Shown here in pieces: positions 48,269 to 57,520 of a DNA stretch of 64,000 bases. Numbering within the stretch: the first letter of the stretch is position 1; the number at the start of each line of letters is the position of its first letter. This DNA comes from Flavobacteriales bacterium. Lineage in GTDB: Bacteria > Bacteroidota > Bacteroidia > Flavobacteriales_F > PHOS-HE28. The DNA lies in contig JADJCS010000001.1 in NCBI GenBank assembly GCA_016703105.1, positions 124,001 through 188,000 on the forward strand, given 5' to 3'. The translations under genes and the position numbers were made by a program. The notes under the pieces were generated by a model, which worked only from the letters and a program-made list of their open reading frames with translations, did no database searches and had not been told where the DNA came from.

Positions 48269-48624
48269 ACGCCAAGCACCAGAACGCTGCCAAGAGCACC
48301 ATTACCCGCGACGTCAACAAGTTGGACAAGGAGATCGGCAACGTCTACGAGACCGTTGTGGTGCTCAGCAAGCGCGCCAACCAGATCGCCGTGACCATCA
48401 AGGAGGAACTGGGTGCCAAGTTGGAGGAGTTCGCCAGCAACGGCGAGAACCTGGAGGAGGTGTACGAGAACCGCGAGCAGATCGAGATCAGCAAGCACTA
48501 CGAGCGTATGCCGAAGCCAGCGGCTATGGCCATCCAGGAGCTCATCGAGGGACGCATCCAGTTCCGCCGTGCGGAGGACGAGCCCGCAGCGCCTTCTGCC
48601 CCGGCCGCTCCAGCCACCGTTTAA
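48265..48624 (+). CDS. rpoZ: DNA-directed RNA polymerase omega subunit
   Basis: A 119-residue Bacteroidota-type omega (RpoZ/Rpb6 fold), which stabilises the RNA polymerase beta-prime subunit. The N-terminal part reads TRDVNKLDKEIGNVYETVVV, followed by LSKRANQIAVTIKEEL, equivalent to the ARRANQ core of other omegas. The end is an alanine/proline-rich tail. It starts inside the bamD stop (ATGA overlap) and precedes coaBC by 17 bases; the order bamD-rpoZ-coaBC is typical of the phylum. Confidence 0.9.
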   Translation: MNAKHQNAAKSTITRDVNKLDKEIGNVYETVVVLSKRANQIAVTIKEELGAKLEEFASNGENLEEVYENREQIEISKHYERMPKPAAMAIQELIEGRIQFRRAEDEPAAPSAPAAPATV

Positions 48625-48641
48625 GCGATCACCCGTCGGGC

Positions 48642-49863
48642 ATGTCCGCGCCCTTGGTACTTCCTCGCCGCGTGGTGCTCGGGGTCAGCGGTGGTATAGC
48701 GGCCTATAAAACCGCCTTCCTGGTGAGGGAACTGGTGAAGGCAGGGGCCGACGTGCAGGTGGTGATGACCCCTTCCGCCCACGATTTCATCACGCCGCTC
48801 ACCCTCAGCACCCTCAGCGGTAAGCCGGTGCTCACCGATCTTTTCGTGCATGACGGCAGCGGCCGCTGGAACGACCATGTGCATTTGGCCCGCTGGGCGG
48901 ACCTCGTGCTGATCGCCCCGGCCAGCGCCAATACCCTGGCCAAAATGGCCCACGGGGAATGCGACAATCTGCTCCTGGCCGTCTTTCTCAGCGCTACGTG
49001 CCCGGTCTTCGTCGCACCAGCGATGGACCTGGAGATGTACCGCGACCGATCCACGCAGCACAATTTGGAGCTCTTGCGCCAACGCGGGGTGGGTACCATC
49101 GGACCGGAAGAAGGCGACCTGGCCAGTGGACTGATGGGCCTCGGCCGCATGACGGAACCGGCCGCCATCGTTCGCCAACTCTGCGAGCCACTGCTCGGGG
49201 CATCGCCCTTGGGCGGGCCGCAATGTGCTCGTTACCGCAGGGCCGACACAGGAAGCCATTGATCCGGTGCGCTACATCGGCAACCGCAGCAGCGGACGCA
49301 TGGGTTTCGCCATAGCGGAGGAAGCAGCGCGGCGAGGCGCCCGTGTCCAATTGGTGACCGGTCCGGTGTCGCTGCGCACGGAGGTGCCGGGGATCATCCG
49401 CACCGATGTGACCACCGCTGCCGAGATGGCCGCCGTGTGCAAGTCGCTCACGTCCTCTTCGGACGTAGTGATCATGAGCGCTGCCGTGGCCGATTTCCGC
49501 CCTGCCGATGCCAGCGCCGGTAAGATCAAGAAGACCGATCAAGCCCCCGTCCTGACCTTGGAGGCCACCGAGGATATCCTCGCGTGGATCGGCGGGCAAC
49601 GCAGGAAGGGGCAGGTGATCGTCGGCTTCGCGCTGGAGACCAGCGATGGCTTGGCGCACGCACAGAGCAAATTGCAGCGCAAAGGTCTTGACCTCATCGT
49701 GTTGAACACGCTGGAGGATGCCGGTGCGGGCTTCGGCCACGACACCAACCGCGTTACCTTCATCGCCCCCGATACCGATCCTGAAGCCCTGCCGTTGATG
49801 AGCAAGACCGACGTGGCCCGCGCCTTGTTGGACCGCCTCGAACCCCGCCTCGCGAATGCGTAG
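48642..49863 (+). CDS. coaBC: Phosphopantothenoylcysteine decarboxylase/synthetase CoaBC (one frame break)
   Basis: CoaBC makes 4'-phosphopantetheine from phosphopantothenate and cysteine in two steps of coenzyme A synthesis. The CoaC half (from 48642) shows GVSGGIAAYKTAFLVREL, the catalytic His in HVHLARWADLVLIAPASANT, and PAMDLEMY. The CoaB half shows NVLVTAGPTQEAIDPVRYIG, NRSSGRMG, SAAVADFRP and KIKK. The frame shifts near 49214, where GGGCC should read GGCC to keep GGRNVLVTAGPTQ. Without the extra G the protein has 406 residues, the usual length. CoaBC is indispensable, so this is more likely a consensus error than a real mutation. It overlaps the next gene by 8 bases. Confidence 0.93.
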
Positions 49864-50755
49864 ATCCCTCTTCCTCGTTCTGTTCGCATTGACCCTTCCT
49901 GTGGTCCATGCGCAGGAGTTCAATTGCACAGTGAGCGTTATCGCCCCGCAGATCCAGAGCACACCCAAGCGCATCTGGCAGAGCATGGAGACCGCCATCC
50001 GTGAGTTGATGAACGCGCGCCGGTGGACCAATCGCAACTACACCCAGGCCGAGCGCATCGACGTGAACCTTCTGATCACCATCAACGAACAGCAGGGTCT
50101 GGACCGTTTCAAGGGTTCTCTCCAGTTGATCTATGCCCGGCCGGTCTTCAACACCGATTACAATAGCCCGGTGATCGACCTGAAGGACGAGGACCTGGAA
50201 TTCAGCTTTCTGGAGAACACCCAGATCGACTTCAGCCCGGACCGTTTCAGCAATAACCTCTCGCATGTGCTGGGCTTCTATGCCTACTTCATCCTCGGGG
50301 TCGATGCCGATACCTATTCGAGCATGGGCGGCAGCGAGTATTACGCCGTGGCGCAGACCATTGTGAACAACGCGCAGAACGCCAGCGAAGCGGGTTGGAA
50401 AGCCTTCGAGAACACCAAGAACCGCTACTGGCTGATCGACAACCAGCAGCAGGCCGTGTTCCGCCCATTGCGCGAATGCCTCTACATCTACCACCGCGAA
50501 GGCTTCGACCTGATGAGCGGGAAAATGGAGGAGGCGCGCACCAATATCGCCAGTGCCATCGAGAAGTTGCGCACCGTCCACCAGGTGAAGCCATCCTCCT
50601 ACAACATGCAGGTCTTTTTCCAGGCCAAGGTGAACGAACTAGTGGAACTGTTCAAGCCCGTTCCCGCGCAGGAAAAGACCAAGCTCTTCACCACCTTGCA
50701 GATCATCGATCCGGGGCGCATCAGCCAGTACCAGAACATGATGAAGGGGTCCTGA
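49856..50755 (+). CDS. DUF4835 family periplasmic protein
   Basis: A 299-residue exported protein: a signal peptide (MRRSLFLVLFALTLPVVHAQ), then EFNCTVSVIAPQIQSTPKRI, the start typical of DUF4835. Further features are ELMNARRWTNRNY, FEISFLEN-like FSFLENTQIDF and YYFILGVDADTYS-like stretches. DUF4835 proteins occur only in Bacteroidota, always next to coaBC and recN. Their role is unknown; the link to BamD and the signal peptide suggest an envelope function. The start overlaps the coaBC stop by 8 bases. Confidence 0.9.
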   Translation: MRRSLFLVLFALTLPVVHAQEFNCTVSVIAPQIQSTPKRIWQSMETAIRELMNARRWTNRNYTQAERIDVNLLITINEQQGLDRFKGSLQLIYARPVFNTDYNSPVIDLKDEDLEFSFLENTQIDFSPDRFSNNLSHVLGFYAYFILGVDADTYSSMGGSEYYAVAQTIVNNAQNASEAGWKAFENTKNRYWLIDNQQQAVFRPLRECLYIYHREGFDLMSGKMEEARTNIASAIEKLRTVHQVKPSSYNMQVFFQAKVNELVELFKPVPAQEKTKLFTTLQIIDPGRISQYQNMMKGS

Positions 50756-50880
50756 GCCCCAGCGGGGCCGACGCACAGGACAAGCCGATGGCCGCAAGCT
50801 CGAGGCCTGAAGCTTTCAGCTCGGAACGCATTGATCCTTCTTCGCATCTTGGCATTGTCGCTTTCGACGGGTTCCCCATC

Positions 50881-52534
50881 ATGCTCCGCCGCCTCTCCAT
50901 CACCAACTACCTCCTGATCGAGGAATTGGAGCTCGATCTGGGCGAGGGCCTCACCATCATCACCGGAGAGACGGGCAGCGGTAAAAGCATTCTGATCGGC
51001 GCCTTGGGATTGGTGTTGGGCGATCGGGCGGACAACGGCCTGGCGCGTGATCCCGCGAAGCGCTGCATCATTGAGATGGAAGCCGACCTGCAAGGACCCG
51101 GTATGGAAGCATGGTGCGAGGTGGCCGGTGTGCCTTTCGAGCCTCGCTCCATCATCCGCCGACAGTTGGACCCTGGTGGTCGCTCACGCGCCTTCATCAA
51201 CGACACGCCTGTGCGCCTGGAGCAATTGCGCGAGCTGGGCGAACGCCTGGTGCATGTGCATAGCCAGCATCAGGCGCAGTTGCTCCACGATCCGCAGTTC
51301 CAACTTGGGCTGGTCGATCAGACTGCTGGACACCAGAAGAGCGTGGCGGCCTATCGGATCGATCATAAGGCATGGCAAACCCTGGCTACTGCGCTGGCAC
51401 AGGCCCAGGAAGAGGAAGCACGCTCCCGCACCGAACAGGATTTTCTGCTGTTCCAGTTGGAGGAACTTGATCAAGCCCACTTGAACGAAGGCGAGCAAGA
51501 GGGCCTGGAACTTGAACTGCAACGTGCCGAACATGCTGGCGAGATCCTCGAAGCACTGCAACGCACCGAGACGACCATCACCGGCGAAGAAGGACTGGTA
51601 AGCGCTCTGGCCGCTTTGAAGCATCACCTGGCCCGCGTCGCGCGCCATGATCCGGGCGTGAGCGCTCTTCTGGACCGCTTGAACAGCACGGGCATCGAAT
51701 TGCAGGACATCGCGGATGAAGCGTCGAAGCAGGCGCTGGCCGTGCACCTTGATCCCAAGGAAGCCGACCGCCTGCGCGAGCGGCTTGACCTGCTGTTGCG
51801 TCTCCAGCAGAAGCACCGCGTAAAGGAGAACGGCGGCGTCGATCGCCCTGCGCGAAGACTTGCGCACGCGTACCGAGCGTGTTGCCTCGCTCGCGGACAG
51901 GATCATGGAAATGGAAGGGGAGGAGCGCATCGCCCATGAGCGCGTGCTTGCGGAGGTGGAGAAGATCAGCGCCGCCCGACGCAAAGCGATGCCCGCTCTG
52001 GCTGCGGAGGTCGCCGAGCAATTGCAGAAGCTCGGCATGCCCCATGCCCGATTCACTTTCGACCACAAGACCATCGAGGCCGGCCCGCAAGGCATCGATC
52101 GGATCCGCGTCCTCTTCAGCGCCAACAAGGACCGCTCACCCGAAGCCCTGGACAAGGTGGCCAGCGGCGGCGAACTCGGCCGCGTGATGCTCGCCCTCAT
52201 CAGCCTCAGCGCTGGATCGCTAGGTCTGCCCACCCTGGTCTTCGACGAGATCGACACCGGCGTAAGTGGCGAAGTAGCCGACCGCGTGGGCCTGCTCATG
52301 AAGCAGATGGCCCGCCAGCACCAAGTGATCGCCATCACCCACCTGCCGCAGATCGCCAGCAAGGGCGATGCGCATCTGCTCGTCACCAAAGATCACGAGG
52401 CCGAAGCCGTGACCAGCACCATACGCCCGCTGAACAGCGAGGAACGTCTGCAGGCCTTGGCGCAAATGCTAAGCGGCAGGAAGACCAGCAAGGCGGCGGT
52501 GGAGAATGCGCGGGAATTGTTGAAGAGGAGGTAG
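50881..52534 (+). CDS. recN: DNA repair protein RecN (one frame break)
   Basis: RecN is an SMC-like ATPase for double-strand-break repair. The N-terminal half shows MLRRLSITNYLLIEELELDL and the Walker A GETGSGKSILIGAL, followed by FINDTPVRLEQL, HSQHQAQLLHDP and a coiled-coil arm. The C-terminal half shows the signature KVASGGELGRVMLALISLSA, the Walker B TLVFDEIDTGVSGEVA and the ITHLPQIASKGDAHL stretch. The sense changes frame near 51830: HRVKENGG becomes the ALREDLRTRTERVAS series one base later. Removing one base gives 550 residues, the normal length. The 125 bases upstream of the ATG contain nothing recognisable. Confidence 0.92.
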
Positions 52535-52778
52535 CTGCGATCCTGGGTTCATTCTCTTGGACCGGCTCGAAGTTCACAACCACCTTACCTCCGCGACCCG
52601 GTCAAGGATCTCTATGGCAGTGCTGTGGAGCGCATCTAGTTCATGGGAGCGACCGGAACGCCTGAACCACACGCCAAGTCCCCCGCACACCGTTTATCTT
52701 CACCGCCCAACCGCAGAACATGCCTTCGCGCTGCCTTCGCACCGCAGGGCACCTAAAACACGCTTCGGCGTTCAAAGC

Positions 52779-53600
52779 ATGGCCCACGGACTGTTGCAAG
52801 GAAAGCGAGGCATCATCACCGGTGCGCTCAATGAGCAGAGCATCGCCTGGAAGGTGGCCGAGCTGGCCCACGCGGAGGGGGCACGCTTCGTGCTCACCAA
52901 CGCCCCGGTGGCCATGCGCATGGGCGAGATCAAGAAGCTGGCGGATACCACCAAGGCGCCCGTGATCCCCGCCGACGCCACCAACGATGCCGACCTGGAG
53001 AAGCTCTTCACCGAGAGCGTGCAACAACTCGGCGGCCCGGTGGACTTCTTGCTGCACAGCATCGGCATGAGCCCGAACGTGCGCAAGGGCCGCACCTACA
53101 GCGATCTGAACTACGAGTGGTACAAGCAGACGCTGGACGTGAGCGCCATGAGTTTGCACCGCATGTTGCAGGCCGCGAACAAAGTGGACGCTATCGCGAA
53201 GGGTGGTAGCGTGGTGGCCCTCACGTACATCGCCGCGCAACGTGTGTTCCCCGACTACAACGACATGGCGGATGCCAAGGCGCTGCTCGAGAGCATCACC
53301 CGCAGCTGGGGCTATCGCCTGGGCCGCGACAAGAAGATCCGGGTGAACACCGTGAGCCAAAGCCCCACCATGACCACGGCGGGCACGGGCATCAAAGGCT
53401 TCGATGGTTTCTTCGGCTTCGCCGATGCTATGAGCCCGCTCGGGAACGCGCCCGCTGAGGCTTGCGCCGAATACTGCCTCGCGCTCTTCAGTGACTACAC
53501 CCGCTACGTCACCATGCAGAACCTCTTCCACGACGGTGGGTTCAGCACCACGGGGGTGACGCCAGAGGTGATGGCCAAGTTCATGGGGCCGGAAGGGTAG
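52779..53600 (+). CDS. fabI: Enoyl-[acyl-carrier-protein] reductase (NADH) FabI
   Basis: A 273-residue SDR-type enoyl-ACP reductase that reduces trans-2-enoyl-ACP in the last step of each fatty-acid elongation cycle. The nucleotide motif GIITGALNEQSIAWKVAELA is at the N-terminus (the G-x5-SIA pattern of FabI). The catalytic pair is Tyr and Lys in YNDMADAK (Y-x6-K), and FLLHSIGMSPN is the FabI version of the NAG strand. Start at MAHGLLQGKRGI. An open frame extends upstream to 52557 but is not conserved. The 244-base gap after recN holds no gene and no strong promoter box. Confidence 0.93.
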   Translation: MAHGLLQGKRGIITGALNEQSIAWKVAELAHAEGARFVLTNAPVAMRMGEIKKLADTTKAPVIPADATNDADLEKLFTESVQQLGGPVDFLLHSIGMSPNVRKGRTYSDLNYEWYKQTLDVSAMSLHRMLQAANKVDAIAKGGSVVALTYIAAQRVFPDYNDMADAKALLESITRSWGYRLGRDKKIRVNTVSQSPTMTTAGTGIKGFDGFFGFADAMSPLGNAPAEACAEYCLALFSDYTRYVTMQNLFHDGGFSTTGVTPEVMAKFMGPEG

Positions 53601-53703
53601 AGGTCCGTCTGCGCCACGATCGGCGACCCACTGGGTCGACGTGCGGCTTATCCGCGTCCATCCATGGTTCTTTCGGGACGGCCCTTCGGCGCCCCGCGCC
53701 TGC

Positions 53704-53711
53704 TATCTTTC
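53704..53711 (+). promoter_or_regulatory. Probable -7 box of the DUF5723 gene
   Basis: TATCTTTC matches TAnnTTTG at seven of eight positions and ends 18 bases before the ATG at 53730. It argues against the in-frame start at 53664. Confidence 0.45.
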
Positions 53712-53729
53712 CCGGTACAACCCGGAACC

Positions 53730-55184
53730 ATGCGCCATTCCACATCGCTCTTGCTCGGCCTCTCCACGCTCAGCGTTATGGCCCAGACCGAAGGCAGCAA
53801 CTTCACGGTGAGCGGCACCGGTATAGCCACTACGCTGGTAAGTGACTACCAAAGCATCGGCATCAACCCTGCGAACCTGGGCTTCGACCTTAAGTATGAG
53901 GACCCGCGCTTCGCCTTCGGCCTGCTGGAGATGAGCTATTCGGTCTACACGAACGGGGTCACCCGCAAAGTGCTGCGCAAAGACATGCTGCGCGATTTCG
54001 ACCGCACTTTCACTGGCAACGAACAGGAAATGGCCGCACAGAACTTCACCGATGCCGACCTGGCGGTGAACGCGGATGTGCGGCTCTTCGGCTTCGCCTT
54101 CCAACACGATAAGGCCGGCGGCTTCGCGGTGCAAGTGGCCGACCGCTTCCAATGGTCGAGTTTTTTCAATGCTACTACGGCGGAACTCCTTTTCCAAGGA
54201 AGGAAAGCGGACTACTTCTCCAATTTGCAACTCAGCGACGGTGGGATCATCGCGAACTCGTCCGGTCTTAGCGAGGACACTCTGGCCATGGTGGTGAGAG
54301 GTTTCAACAATGTGGGCGAAGGACGGAACATCAGCCAGTTGATGGACGATACGCGCATCGCGCTGAATTGGACCCGTGAGTACGCGTTCTCGTGGGGACG
54401 GCGCATGTTCGTGACCGGCCCCGTGGAATGGCAGGGCGGGATAGGTTTCAGGTATTTGCAAGGTTTCGCGCACATCGACATTGGCGAAAAGGATGGCAAG
54501 TGGCAGGGCTTCTCCGCGCTCTCCCCCGTTTTCGATGTGGACTACGGCACTGCGGCCTTGAACAATCCGAGCGCGTTGAATGGTGGCGGCATGAAGCCGG
54601 TGGGCAGCGGTTTCAGCGGTGATGTGGGCATCACCGCCGTGGTCAAAGAGGTGCTCAAAGTGGGCGTGGCTGCGACCAACCTAGGTTCCATGACCTGGAA
54701 CGGCAACGTCTATAAAGCCAAGGACGACACGCTCTATTCGCTGAACAGCCCAGGCTTCACCACCTACAACTTCTTCGATCAAGCGGAGGTGATCACTTCC
54801 GATCTCGGCGTATTCGATTGGGATGGGGTGAAAGAGCGGCAGGTGGCCACACCTGGCATGTTGCGCGCCGGGGTGTCGTACATGATCAAAGAGAAGGCGG
54901 AAGTGGGCATCGACCTGATCGTTCCGCTCAACGAGGTACCCGGCAACTTGGTGAAGCCCCAATTCTCCATAGGCGGTGAATACTCCCCGGTGAAGTTCAT
55001 GACCCTGCAGATGGGCGTGATCACCGGCGGCAATTACGACACACGCCTGCCGATGGGCATCCTGTTCCGCATGCCAGGTGGGCTCTGGGAGGGCGGTGTC
55101 GCGACGCGCGACATGCTCTCGTACTTCGGACAGAACACACCGACGGTTTCCTTGTGCGTGGGTGTGCTGCGGTTCCGCTTGTAA
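53730..55184 (+). CDS. DUF5723 family outer-membrane beta-barrel protein
   Basis: A 484-residue exported protein with a signal peptide (MRHSTSLLLGLSTLSVMAQ). The conserved DUF5723 opening is VSDYQSIGINPANLGF, followed by alternating beta-strand patterns to the end, where the last strand VSLCVGVLRFRL ends in Leu. DUF5723 proteins are outer-membrane barrels related to PorV/FadL-like families, with unknown cargo. Start at 53730 because a promoter box lies just before it. The TPR/pseudo-caspase gene follows 80 bases later on the same strand. Confidence 0.82.
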   Translation: MRHSTSLLLGLSTLSVMAQTEGSNFTVSGTGIATTLVSDYQSIGINPANLGFDLKYEDPRFAFGLLEMSYSVYTNGVTRKVLRKDMLRDFDRTFTGNEQEMAAQNFTDADLAVNADVRLFGFAFQHDKAGGFAVQVADRFQWSSFFNATTAELLFQGRKADYFSNLQLSDGGIIANSSGLSEDTLAMVVRGFNNVGEGRNISQLMDDTRIALNWTREYAFSWGRRMFVTGPVEWQGGIGFRYLQGFAHIDIGEKDGKWQGFSALSPVFDVDYGTAALNNPSALNGGGMKPVGSGFSGDVGITAVVKEVLKVGVAATNLGSMTWNGNVYKAKDDTLYSLNSPGFTTYNFFDQAEVITSDLGVFDWDGVKERQVATPGMLRAGVSYMIKEKAEVGIDLIVPLNEVPGNLVKPQFSIGGEYSPVKFMTLQMGVITGGNYDTRLPMGILFRMPGGLWEGGVATRDMLSYFGQNTPTVSLCVGVLRFRL

Positions 55185-55249
55185 GCAGGCACTGGCGACA
55201 CCGCGCCTGGATCCTCACGGAAGCGGTTGGGGGCGATCCACCATCCGTC

Positions 55250-55257
55250 TAACTTCG
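55250..55257 (+). promoter_or_regulatory. Promoter -7-like box before the TPR/caspase-like gene
   Basis: TAACTTCG matches TAnnTTTG at seven of eight positions and ends 6 bases before the ATG at 55264, so a transcript from it would be nearly leaderless. Confidence 0.4.
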
Positions 55258-55263
55258 GCGGCC

Positions 55264-57468
55264 ATGTTCGCGCGCTTCCCTGGATCGATCGCCCTGCTCC
55301 TGTTCGTTGCCGTGCTTGCGGGCGGTAGCGTCCAAGCTCAGAACGGTAAGGCCTTTCTGAAGGAGGCCGAACAGTTCCGGGAGCAACAGAAACTCACCGA
55401 GGCACTGGAGAAGTACACCTTCGCCATCCGCACGGACAGTGGTCTTGTCAAGGCCTACCAGGGTCGCGCTGAGGTGTATGTCCTTTTGGAACGAAAAGCG
55501 GATGCGGCGAGCGATCTGCGCCGCGTGGCCGCTCTGGACCCGAGCGAACCGGAGCACGCCGCCAAAGCCGCATTGGCCTATTTGGACCTCGGCGATGCCG
55601 CACAAGCGCGGATGCTGAGCGACAAAGCCCTGGCCATTTCGCCGAAGAACCTTCCGGCGCTCCAAGCAAGCGTACGTGCCAGCCTGGCTCTGGGCGATCT
55701 GGACCGCGCTGCGCGCGATGCCGATGCGGCACTCGCCGTGAAAGGCACCACCGACACCTACTACTTGCATGGATTGGTGCGCATGGCGCAGCACGACTAC
55801 CGTACCGCGGAAACCGATCTGGAACGTGTGATCGAATGGAACTATCTCTACGAGGACGCCTACGTGGCGCTCGCGGAGGTCCAATTGAAGCTGCACGATG
55901 AGTACACCGGACCCACCATGCAACTACGCACCCTGGACAAGGCCGTGGAACGCACCACCACCGCCTTGGAACTGAACCCTCGGAGCACCTCCGCGCTGTT
56001 CACGCGAAGCAAAGCCTATGCGCATCAGAAGGAATACGCCAAGGCCATCGACGACATCAGTAAGGTGATCGCGAACGGCCGCACTGACGCCGAGGTCTAT
56101 TTCCAACGCGCGAGCTACTACCATGGCTATGGCCAGCAGCAGAACGCGGTGAACGACCTGAACCGGGTGCTCCAGGAAAGGCCCAAGGATGTATCGGCGC
56201 TGCTGCTCCGCGCCCAATGCCGGGAGGCCAACGTAGACCTCGAAGGCGCGATCGCCGACCTGGACGCCGCCCAGAAAATACTGAGCGAAGACCCCACCAC
56301 GAACGCCGGTACGCTCCAGGATCTGAAAGTCCGCCGCCAGAAGGCCGCCGATGCGCTCTTCGAAATGAACCGTGAGAGCGATCCCCCGATCATCACCGTG
56401 GAGGAACCATACCGCAGCGGCGACAAGGTGCAGGTGAGCGCCGTGCTCGACCGCGTGAAAGTGACCGGCCACGTCCGCGATCGCAACCTGCTGAAAGGGA
56501 TCCGCGTGAACGGCGTGGAGGCCGAGTTCACCAAGGAGGATAAGGACCCCGAGTTCTATGCGCTGTTGCCCATCTCCGCGAGCACGGAACGGATCGAGGT
56601 GGAAGCGGTGGATGTGTATGATAACATCTCCGCCTCCGGCTTCGCGATCGAGCGCACCGAGGGGATCGCTCCCGAGTTGGTGCTGCTGCTACCCACCCCG
56701 ACCGGCGATCGTCAACTTTCGGTGCAGGCGGGCAAGACCGACATCTTCCTGGAAGGCCGGGCGAAGGATGCCAGTGTGATCCGCGCCATCACCGTGGATG
56801 GCGTCAACGCGAGTTTCATTCCCGATACCGCGAGCACGGAGTTCAGCATCAAGTTGCCGATCGAGGGTAAGGAACGTATCACTTTACGCGCGGAGGACCA
56901 GTTCGGCAATGCCACCGAACTCTCCTATGCACTGCTGCGCAGAGCGCCGGAACCGGTGGCGGTGGTGACGCCGCCGAAACCTGATCCTGGGAAACCGACC
57001 GCCAACCCGATCCCGGCACCGCCCCCGGCGGCCAATTCGGCGACAGGTACCACCTGGGTGATCTTCATCGAGAACACCAATTACAAATACTTCCCGGCAC
57101 TGCAGGGCCCCACGGGCGATGTGCAGAAGATGCAGAAGGCCTTCTCCAAGTACAACGTGCAGAAGACCATCACGAAGAAGAACTTGAGCAAGGAGCAGAC
57201 CGAGCGCTTCTTCAACATCGAGTTGCGCGATCTTGTACGCACCAACAAGGTGAACACCATCCTGGTGTGGTACGCCGGGCATGGGCGCGCCTCCGGAGGG
57301 AAATCCTACTGGGTTCCGGTGGATGGGCGCAAGGACGATATCTATTCGTTCTACAACTACACCGGGTTGAAAGGATTGATGCAGAACTACAGCGAGAGCG
57401 TGAACAACACCTTGGTGGTGAGCGACGCCGCTGGGGCGGATCCCAGCTTCTATGAACTCACGCGCTGA
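55264..57468 (+). CDS. TPR protein with a truncated, cysteine-less caspase-like (C14) domain
   Basis: A 734-residue exported protein with a signal peptide (MFARFPGSIALLLFVAVLAGG). About eight TPR units span residues 30-365 (for example YLHGLVRMAQHDYRTAETDL). Two related beta domains follow (LLKGIRVNGVEAEFTKED and VIRAITVDGVNASFIPD), then a proline-rich linker. From about residue 600 comes a caspase-like domain: WVIFIENTNYKYFPALQG, then the His motif WYAGHGRASGG (His673). The position of the catalytic Cys reads VVSDAAGADPSFY, with Ala723, where relatives have DAC. The frame stops 11 codons later at ELTR, before the last strands of a normal C14 domain. I infer a pseudo-protease, possibly a scaffold or sensor. 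It precedes the cyclase gene by 52 bases. Confidence 0.8.
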   Translation: MFARFPGSIALLLFVAVLAGGSVQAQNGKAFLKEAEQFREQQKLTEALEKYTFAIRTDSGLVKAYQGRAEVYVLLERKADAASDLRRVAALDPSEPEHAAKAALAYLDLGDAAQARMLSDKALAISPKNLPALQASVRASLALGDLDRAARDADAALAVKGTTDTYYLHGLVRMAQHDYRTAETDLERVIEWNYLYEDAYVALAEVQLKLHDEYTGPTMQLRTLDKAVERTTTALELNPRSTSALFTRSKAYAHQKEYAKAIDDISKVIANGRTDAEVYFQRASYYHGYGQQQNAVNDLNRVLQERPKDVSALLLRAQCREANVDLEGAIADLDAAQKILSEDPTTNAGTLQDLKVRRQKAADALFEMNRESDPPIITVEEPYRSGDKVQVSAVLDRVKVTGHVRDRNLLKGIRVNGVEAEFTKEDKDPEFYALLPISASTERIEVEAVDVYDNISASGFAIERTEGIAPELVLLLPTPTGDRQLSVQAGKTDIFLEGRAKDASVIRAITVDGVNASFIPDTASTEFSIKLPIEGKERITLRAEDQFGNATELSYALLRRAPEPVAVVTPPKPDPGKPTANPIPAPPPAANSATGTTWVIFIENTNYKYFPALQGPTGDVQKMQKAFSKYNVQKTITKKNLSKEQTERFFNIELRDLVRTNKVNTILVWYAGHGRASGGKSYWVPVDGRKDDIYSFYNYTGLKGLMQNYSESVNNTLVVSDAAGADPSFYELTR

Positions 57469-57520
57469 GCGCCCTTTGCGGATCGTTCGCCTCGATACCT
57501 TGCGGCGACCAACCTTGGGA

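Noticed and set aside
48642..52534. Programmed ribosomal frameshifting in coaBC and recN
   Set aside because: No slippery heptamer followed by a pseudoknot-like structure was seen at the break points, and the shifts are of the type expected from base errors in short runs.
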